Shown here: positions 6,710 to 11,913 of the stretch, piece after piece
Layout of the letters: each line of letters opens with the position of its first letter
Numbering within the stretch: position 1 is the first letter of the stretch
Source: Candidatus Gastranaerophilales bacterium
Lineage (GTDB): Bacteria; Cyanobacteriota; Vampirovibrionia; Gastranaerophilales; Gastranaerophilaceae
NCBI GenBank assembly: GCA_900548405.1
Contig: UNSJ01000051.1
Coordinates: 1 to 11,913 of the forward strand
Length of the DNA stretch: 11,913 bases
Direction of reading: 5' to 3'
The notes under the pieces: generated by a model
What the model was told of the DNA's origin: nothing
The model's database searches: none
What the model saw: only the letters and a program-made list of their open reading frames with translations
Program-made: the position numbers and the translations under genes

Positions 6710-8161
6710 GAATTTGTAGAAAACAGAGAAGTTGAAAAAGAACAATTAAAGGCCATTTGCAGGGATATGTTAAAATATTCTCCTTCAAAAATATGCGGCA
6801 TGTTGGGAAACGCTATTATTGTTCCTGTTTATACGAGTCTGTTATCACCTGAACAGTATGGGTTGTATTCTTTATCAATCGCTTTGCTGTCATTTTTGTG
6901 TATTATTTTTTCTGACTGGATTGGACTTTCAGGTTTAAGATTTTTTAAACAGCACCAAATGACACAAGATATGCCTAAATATTTAACTACACTGGTTACA
7001 ATGCTTATAGCAAACATTCTTTTAATGTTTTTGGTGGCGTTTATATTTAGAGAAAATTTCTATGCGTTTTTCAAAATTCCTGCAAAATATTTTTTTGCAA
7101 TATTACTTTTGATTATACCAGTAGCCATAAGAGCATTGTTATTCCAGCTTTTGAGAGCGCAGTTGAAATCCATGTCATTTACGCTTTCAACAATAATAAA
7201 TCAATTTTTAACAATACTTTTATCAATATTCTTTGTAAAATTTTTCCATTTGGGAGCTATTGCGCTTCTATTGGGTATGGGAATTTCAATATCATTAATT
7301 GATTTGCTTTTAATCTATCAAAGTAATATTCTTTCTTGGTTTAAGCTTCAAAAAATAGAGTGGCATTCAGTTTTGCCTATAATTAAATATGGAATACCTA
7401 TTGCTGCAACATCATTAAGCGCATGGATAATTAACCAAAGCAATAAGTTTATTATGAACAGCATACACGGATTTTCTGAAGTCGGTATAGTTGGCGTTGC
7501 TTACGGTTTAACTTTGCCTCTTTTAATGACAATTTTTTCAATAATTACAGTTGCTGCAATCCCTCGTATTATAAATATGTATGAAGAGAGAATTGACGTA
7601 AGACCTTTAATTTCAAGATTTGTAGGATATTTTATCCTTGTAGCTTTGCCTGTAATCACTGTTATTTCAATTTATTCGGTTGATTATGTGCAAATGCTTT
7701 CTTCTAATGAAAAGTTTCTGACAGCATTTAAATTAATACCTTATTTTGCATTCGGAACTTTCTTTATGGCATTAACAGACTACACCACATTACAATACCA
7801 TTTGGCAAATAAAACTTATATTGAATTTATTATAAAATTAACATCAGGCATTGTAGGTGTTGTTTTAAATATATTGCTGATTCCTAATTACGGTTTAGTT
7901 GGTGTAGGGATAGCTACATTGAGCGCAAATTTCTTATATTTCTTGCTGAGCGTAATTATTGTTCTGCCCGGTTTGAGATTAATATCTCCTAACCTGACCA
8001 TTTTACGAATGGCAATTTCATATATACCTTTTGCGGCTTTATATTATGCTTTTAACAAATATTCAGGCATGCCTGCGCTGTTTGAGATGGCTTCTCTAAT
8101 GTTGATTTTCTATTTATGCTATTGGGGCTTGAGCCGTACGCTTTTAAAGCGTCCTGAGTAG
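6707..8161 (+). CDS. Wzx-like polysaccharide flippase (MOP superfamily)
   Basis: A 484-residue integral membrane protein with about 12-14 hydrophobic segments and short loops, matching the Polysacc_synt/Wzx group of lipid-linked oligosaccharide flippases. After a charged cytoplasmic N-terminus of about 25 residues, the stretch LLSPEQYGLYSLSIALLSF is characteristic of this family's first two membrane helices. A second half with YGLTLPLLMT and later IPNYGLVGVGIATL repeats the typical two-bundle pattern. Such proteins move undecaprenyl- or dolichol-type linked sugars across the inner membrane for surface polysaccharide or glycan assembly. No glycosyltransferase genes are nearby, so the substrate cannot be inferred and the gene is isolated from a biosynthetic cluster. 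MurJ and MATE transporters are related alternatives, but the length and N-terminal motif fit Wzx better. I choose ATG 6707 over GTG 6704 from the ribosome binding site spacing. Confidence 0.85.
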   Translation: MEFVENREVEKEQLKAICRDMLKYSPSKICGMLGNAIIVPVYTSLLSPEQYGLYSLSIALLSFLCIIFSDWIGLSGLRFFKQHQMTQDMPKYLTTLVTMLIANILLMFLVAFIFRENFYAFFKIPAKYFFAILLLIIPVAIRALLFQLLRAQLKSMSFTLSTIINQFLTILLSIFFVKFFHLGAIALLLGMGISISLIDLLLIYQSNILSWFKLQKIEWHSVLPIIKYGIPIAATSLSAWIINQSNKFIMNSIHGFSEVGIVGVAYGLTLPLLMTIFSIITVAAIPRIINMYEERIDVRPLISRFVGYFILVALPVITVISIYSVDYVQMLSSNEKFLTAFKLIPYFAFGTFFMALTDYTTLQYHLANKTYIEFIIKLTSGIVGVVLNILLIPNYGLVGVGIATLSANFLYFLLSVIIVLPGLRLISPNLTILRMAISYIPFAALYYAFNKYSGMPALFEMASLMLIFYLCYWGLSRTLLKRPE

Positions 8162-8277
8162 TTGATAAACAAGGCTTTACATTTGTTAATAAATTAGCAA
8201 CAAAAAATTATCATAGACATTATATGTTTTATGTAGGACAGCTGTGTGCAAATTTATTAAGAAAATGTAATAAAAAA

Positions 8278-8306
8278 TAGAAAATTCAATACTCTCTTGG
8301 TAAAAT
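8278..8306 (+). promoter_or_regulatory. Promoter of the adhesin gene
   Basis: TAGAAA (8278-8283), a 17-base spacer and TAAAAT (8301-8306), with TGG immediately before the -10 giving an extended -10. The octamer TAAAATTG is shared with the rimO promoter. Initiation near 8313 would leave a leader of about 66 bases. The -35 matches consensus at only four of six positions. Confidence 0.45.
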
Positions 8307-8363
8307 TGGGAAGCTGGACGAATTAAATGAAATAAATAACTTAATAATAATTAGGGAAAATTG

Positions 8364-8371
8364 AAAGGAAG
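8364..8371 (+). promoter_or_regulatory. Ribosome binding site of the adhesin gene
   Basis: AAAGGAAG ends 7 bases before the ATG at 8379. Together with the signal peptide that follows at once, it fixes the start of this long open frame. Confidence 0.7.
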
Positions 8372-8378
8372 TAAAAAC

Positions 8379-11300
8379 ATGATACAGATTAAAGCCGGTA
8401 AACGAAAAGTTGTTGCTTCGTTATTGACCTTTTGTTTCTTCTTGCAGCAATCTTTCTGTTTGCAGGTATTAGCTACAAATATATCCGGTGTTAACGGAAA
8501 TAATGGTGTTTTTGACATTACTCCTACGGCTAAAAACCCTGCTGGTGATATAGGTTTCAGAAAGTATCAAAATTTTGAACTAAGCGAAGGTGATATTGCT
8601 AACTTAATATTTCACTTGCAAGGTCAGGATTTATCAAAATTTGTAAACCTTGTAGATAATACTATTAATATTCAAGGTATTGTAAACGCTGTTAATAAAA
8701 ATGGTGATTTTAACAATGGTCATGCAGTGTTTATTTCTCCAAACGGCATGGTTGTCGGAGCAAGCGGTGTTTTAAACGTTGGCTCTCTATCAGTATTAAC
8801 TCCTGATCAAGACTCATATGATAAATATAAAAGTGATTTAAGCCGTCCTTCATTAATCAGTGATTATGAATCAAGATTAGGTCAGGGAAATGCTACTGTT
8901 CAAATTGACGGTAAAGTATTAGCCCGTGATTTGGTTAATATTAATGCTTCAAATGTAAATATTTCTCAAAATGCTGCTATTATGGCAGGTATAAAAGACG
9001 CAACAAAACTCCTTTCAAAAGCTCAAGCAGAATCATTGTTTAATCAGTTAGTTAAAGCTGATAATACTGTCAGCGGAAATTCTTTCGCAAATAAAAGCGG
9101 TACAATTAAAATCACATCGTACGGAGCAGATGGCGGTATCAATGTCGCAGGTAATATGAAAAACTTCGGAGCAGGAAATACTGAACTTACAAATTCTGGT
9201 TCAAAAGGTATTAATATTTCCGGAAAAGTTTCTAATGGAAACGGTAATACGACTTTGTCAAATTCAAACGGAGCTGTTAATGTTTCAGGTTCACTTGTTA
9301 ACAACAAAGGAACAATGTCATTATTGAATACAGGTTCAGGTATTAAAGTCGCTTCAACAGGAAATATTTCAAATAATGGAACTTTGCTTGTAACAAACAA
9401 TGGTGCAAACGGAATTCAAATTGACGGTTCTGTTTCCAACAAAAACGGTAATGCTACTTTAACTAATGAATCAGGTGCATTACTTGTAAACGGAACAGTT
9501 TCAAATAACGGAACAAAATTAACAATGACAAATACAGGTTCAGGGTTAAAGATTTCATCAACAGGAAAAGTTGAGAATATCGGTGAACTAGCAATGTCAA
9601 ACAGCGGAGCAGACGGTTTAATAATCGCCGGTTCCGTAAATAACCAAGGTACAGCAAATGTTACAAACACAGGTGCAGGTGAATTACTGGTATCAGGCAA
9701 CTATACAAATAAAGGTAATTCAACATTTACCAATAAGGGTTCTAAAGGTTTAACTATAAGCGGTACTGTTGACAATGCAGGAAACTTATTGCTGGATAAC
9801 TCAGCAGCAGCTTTAACTGTTGACGGTAATGTTATTAACAACGGTAATTTAACTGTTAAAAATACAGGTTCTAAAGGTTTATTAGTTAACGGCACATCAT
9901 CAAACAAAAACGGTTCATCAACTTATACAAATGAATCAGGTGCATTACTTGTAAACGGAACAGTTTCAAATAACGGAACAAAATTAACAATGACAAATAC
10001 AGGTTCAGGGTTAAAGATTTCATCAACAGGAAAAGTTGAGAATATCGGTGAACTAGCAATGTCAAACAGCGGGGCAGACGGTATAATAATCGCTGGTTCC
10101 GTAAATAACCAAGGTATAGCAAATGTTACAAACACAGGTACAGGTGAATTACTGGTATCAGGAAACTATACAAATAAAGGTAATTCAACATTTACTAATA
10201 AAGGTGCTAAGGGGTTAACAATTGGCGGAAGTGTTAATAATAACGGAAAATTATTATTTGATAACTCAGCAGCAGCTTTAACTGTTAACGGTACTGTTAC
10301 TAACACAGGTGAATTAACAGCAGCAAACAGCGGAGCAAACGGTCTTCTTGTTAACGGTTCAATAACAAATTCTACCGGTACTGCAACTTTAACTAATACA
10401 GGGGCTAAAGGCATTACTGTTGCTGATACTGCAAAAGTTACAAACAAAGATAATGCTGTTAACTTAAACAATACAGGCAAAAGCGGAATTATTGTAAAAG
10501 GTTCTGTTAAAGGCAAAGGAATTAATATTGATAACTCAAATTCAAATGTTGTAATAGGTCACAACTCAGGTAAAGATTACCTTACTTCAACTTCTGATGT
10601 AAATATTAATATTAAAGACGGAAGCTTATTAAATTACGGAACTAAATCTAATTTAATTAAAGCTGATAAAAATTTAAACATTGATGTAGAAAACGGAACA
10701 ATAGGATTAGGAGTCGGTAATTGCGAAGACGGTGTTTGCACCGGAGTTGACCCTAATTCAAGAGATTTCTCAAAATCTGTAAACGTTGATGTTGCCGGTA
10801 ATATTAATGCTCAAACAAAAGATACTAAAAATACAAATGATAATTATTTAATTAATATGGCTAGTCGCGGTTCTGATATGAATATTGACAGAATTCATGC
10901 TGACGGCAGAGTAATCCTTCTTGCAGATTACGATGAAAACGGAAAAGCAGGTTCATTATTGAATGCTGCATCTGATGCTTCACTTGCAAATGTAGAAGGT
11001 ACTTCAATTTCCTTAATCGCAAGCGATAAAATAGGAGATGCCAATAAAAAATTAACATTTAACCAGACTGATGTTAACGGCGGTATGGATTTACTTGCAA
11101 TTAATGATATTAACATTAAAGGATTAGATGATAAATATACTCAAACTAATATTTGTACAATGATTTCAAGAGAAGGCAATATTGATGCAGAGTTCTCAGG
11201 TAATACAAATATAAGAGAAATTACAGCAGCAGACGGCATTAAAGTCGTTACACGCGGAGCTGAATTAAATATTGAAAACTTAGGAAAAGTTCCTTATACA

Positions 11301-11913
11301 CCTGAAGATTACTTTGGACCAAATGAAAATATTGCTCCAAAAACAGTAGACCTTACTGCTTTGGATATCAATAAAGGTACAAGACAAGATCCGTTGCTTG
11401 CAGATTCTGTTGTAAAAGTTACAAACGGCAGAGTTCAAGACGGCGGAAAGATTAATGTAGTTGCAGATAACGTATATATTGACGGTGAATATACATCACA
11501 AGGTAAAGACGGTTTCTTTACAAAACCTGATGACAGCACTAACCCTATTGAAGGTAAAGATGTTGAAATTACAAAAAGACCAGTAAAACCTGAAGATGTA
11601 ACAGCTATCGGCAGAGATGAAGACGAAAGAAATTACTACGAACCTGTTGACACCGATACTGATACCGACACAGACACAGATACAGATACAGATACAGATA
11701 CAGACACTGACACAGACACAGACACAGACACTGATACAGATACTGACACAGATACTGACACAGACACAGATACTGACACCGATACCGACACAGACACTGA
11801 TACCGATACTGATACAGATACAGACACAGATACAGATACCGATACAGACACTGACACTGACACAGACACAGACACTGATACAGATACTGACACAGATACT
11901 GACACAGACACAG
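8379..11913 (+). CDS. Large repeat-containing filamentous-haemagglutinin-type adhesin, 3' end outside window
   Basis: An uninterrupted frame of at least 1178 codons that runs off the end of the window. A signal peptide is clear: basic KAGKRK (5-10), hydrophobic 11-31, and likely cleavage after VLA (32). Residues about 33-165 form a haemagglutination-activity/TPS secretion domain, with the NISGVNGNNG start, SEGDIANLIF and SPNGMVVGASGVLNVGSL around 120-138, the counterpart of the NPNGI-FG motif in TpsA proteins. Residues 258-707 are about 20 Asn/Gly/Thr-rich repeats of 21-24 residues, as expected for a parallel beta-helix. Residues 708-1090 are a non-repetitive passenger with a CEDGVC loop (782-787). 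From 1091 on, Asp-Thr repeats continue to the last base. It is probably exported by a TpsB-type partner or its own C-terminal domain, neither visible here. From memory it resembles LktA-like filamentous adhesins. Substrate and host target are unknown. Confidence 0.88.
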   Translation, partial: MIQIKAGKRKVVASLLTFCFFLQQSFCLQVLATNISGVNGNNGVFDITPTAKNPAGDIGFRKYQNFELSEGDIANLIFHLQGQDLSKFVNLVDNTINIQGIVNAVNKNGDFNNGHAVFISPNGMVVGASGVLNVGSLSVLTPDQDSYDKYKSDLSRPSLISDYESRLGQGNATVQIDGKVLARDLVNINASNVNISQNAAIMAGIKDATKLLSKAQAESLFNQLVKADNTVSGNSFANKSGTIKITSYGADGGINVAGNMKNFGAGNTELTNSGSKGINISGKVSNGNGNTTLSNSNGAVNVSGSLVNNKGTMSLLNTGSGIKVASTGNISNNGTLLVTNNGANGIQIDGSVSNKNGNATLTNESGALLVNGTVSNNGTKLTMTNTGSGLKISSTGKVENIGELAMSNSGADGLIIAGSVNNQGTANVTNTGAGELLVSGNYTNKGNSTFTNKGSKGLTISGTVDNAGNLLLDNSAAALTVDGNVINNGNLTVKNTGSKGLLVNGTSSNKNGSSTYTNESGALLVNGTVSNNGTKLTMTNTGSGLKISSTGKVENIGELAMSNSGADGIIIAGSVNNQGIANVTNTGTGELLVSGNYTNKGNSTFTNKGAKGLTIGGSVNNNGKLLFDNSAAALTVNGTVTNTGELTAANSGANGLLVNGSITNSTGTATLTNTGAKGITVADTAKVTNKDNAVNLNNTGKSGIIVKGSVKGKGINIDNSNSNVVIGHNSGKDYLTSTSDVNINIKDGSLLNYGTKSNLIKADKNLNIDVENGTIGLGVGNCEDGVCTGVDPNSRDFSKSVNVDVAGNINAQTKDTKNTNDNYLINMASRGSDMNIDRIHADGRVILLADYDENGKAGSLLNAASDASLANVEGTSISLIASDKIGDANKKLTFNQTDVNGGMDLLAINDINIKGLDDKYTQTNICTMISREGNIDAEFSGNTNIREITAADGIKVVTRGAELNIENLGKVPYTPEDYFGPNENIAPKTVDLTALDINKGTRQDPLLADSVVKVTNGRVQDGGKINVVADNVYIDGEYTSQGKDGFFTKPDDSTNPIEGKDVEITKRPVKPEDVTAIGRDEDERNYYEPVDTDTDTDTDTDTDTDTDTDTDTDTDTDTDTDTDTDTDTDTDTDTDTDTDTDTDTDTDTDTDTDTDTDTDTDTDTDTDTDTDTDTDTDT
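9150..10499 (+). repeat. About 20 copies of a ~66-base (22-residue) beta-helix repeat
   Basis: Within the adhesin, codons 258-707 divide without remainder into 20 units of 21-24 residues. The rough consensus is G-x-V-x-N-x-G-x-x-x-x-T-N-x-G-x-x-G-(L/I)-x-(I/V). The regular period with Asn turns and alternating hydrophobic residues suggests one helical coil per unit. The unit borders are my own alignment by eye. Confidence 0.8.
9426..10355 (+). repeat. Tandem duplication of a 465-base block (7 beta-helix units)
   Basis: Bases 9426-9890 and 9891-10355 are tandem copies, 155 codons each, equal to seven of the short units. Bases 9465-9607 are identical to 9930-10072 over 143 bases. The next ~145 bases differ at about 11 positions, and the outer parts have diverged more. 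Recombination between the copies would add or remove 155 residues without changing the frame. Confidence 0.9.
11649..11913 (+). repeat. Hexanucleotide tract encoding 44 Asp-Thr dipeptides, continues past window
   Basis: Every codon pair from 11649 to the end reads Asp-Thr. Third positions vary freely (GAC 23, GAT 21; ACA 25, ACT 13, ACC 6), so the protein is uniform while the DNA is not. Bases 11715-11769 are identical to 11859-11913, 144 bases apart, showing a longer duplicated unit inside the tract. The product would be an extended, highly acidic stalk comparable in idea to the Ser-Asp stalks of staphylococcal adhesins. Confidence 0.92.

Larger units (their letters stand above)
8162..8378. 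other. Intergenic region upstream of the adhesin gene
   Basis: These 217 AT-rich bases between the flippase and adhesin genes hold no convincing gene. An 18-codon frame at 8224-8280 lacks a ribosome binding site. An 8-bp palindrome ACAGCTGT lies at 8238-8245, and the adhesin promoter candidate is at 8278-8306. I found no GC-rich stem with a T tract that would end flippase transcription. Confidence 0.6.

Noticed and set aside
8138..8152. 15-base palindrome ACGCTTTTAAAGCGT at the end of the flippase gene as a terminator
   Set aside because: It lies within the coding sequence, allows almost no loop, and has no T tract after it.
8224..8280. 18-codon frame (MFYVGQLCANLLRKCNKK) upstream of the adhesin
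   Set aside because: No Shine-Dalgarno before it and no supporting feature; frames this short are expected by chance.
9044..10516. Several minus-strand open frames across the adhesin repeats
   Set aside because: They are shadows of the repetitive plus-strand gene: they recur at the 465-base repeat spacing and have no ribosome binding sites or recognisable domains.
11636..11911. Minus-strand frame encoding a pure Ser-Val repeat
   Set aside because: It is the antisense reading of the Asp-Thr tract, a necessary by-product of the hexamer repeat.
11649..11913. Asp-Thr tract as a CRISPR array or tandem-repeat locus outside a gene
   Set aside because: There are no spacers, the unit is a hexamer, and it is in frame with the upstream signal-peptide-bearing gene.

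Overview
The window is AT-rich and comes from a double-membraned (Gram-negative type) bacterium: it encodes an outer-membrane secretin and a two-partner-secretion (TPS) type exoprotein. The low GC, the trafficking genes and the style of the large adhesin fit a gut non-photosynthetic cyanobacterial relative (Vampirovibrionia/Gastranaerophilales, 'Melainabacteria'). That placement is from memory of such genomes and is tentative.

Region 1 (1-4976, + strand) is an operon of type II secretion / type IV pilus machinery in the order secretin (5' end cut off by the window), assembly ATPase with a tetracysteine zinc site, and inner-membrane platform protein with two T2SSF domains. It is closed by a short-chain dehydrogenase/reductase with a TTG start, only 17 bases after the platform gene. 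The three machine parts would together assemble a pilus or pseudopilus. The reductase is an unexplained passenger.

Region 2 (4954-5358) holds a small helix-turn-helix (HTH) protein on the minus strand. Its 3' end overlaps the reductase gene by 23 bases. Its predicted promoter would give a leaderless mRNA, and the -35 lies inside one of two 16-bp palindrome-like repeats set exactly 20 bp apart, which look like an operator. A 17-residue hydrophobic peptide with a strong Shine-Dalgarno sequence overlaps these repeats and is possible but unproven.

Region 3 (5359-8161, + strand) contains rimO (ribosomal protein S12 methylthiotransferase), then a polytopic Wzx-like polysaccharide flippase with its own likely promoter.

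Region 4 (8162-11913, + strand) is a 217-base leader/promoter region followed by one very long open frame that runs off the end of the window. It has a signal peptide, a TPS/haemagglutination-type secretion domain, about 20 copies of a 22-residue beta-helix-type repeat (including a 7-unit block duplicated in tandem), a non-repetitive passenger part, and 44 uninterrupted Asp-Thr dipeptides reaching the last base. It is a large secreted surface adhesin. No TpsB transporter is visible here.

All four candidate promoters carry an extended -10 (TGn-TATAAT or TGn-TAAAAT). I saw no convincing GC-stem plus T-tract terminator anywhere. The most distinctive material is the HTH gene with its repeat array and the repeat-built adhesin. 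I saw no clear evidence of an entirely new multi-gene system.
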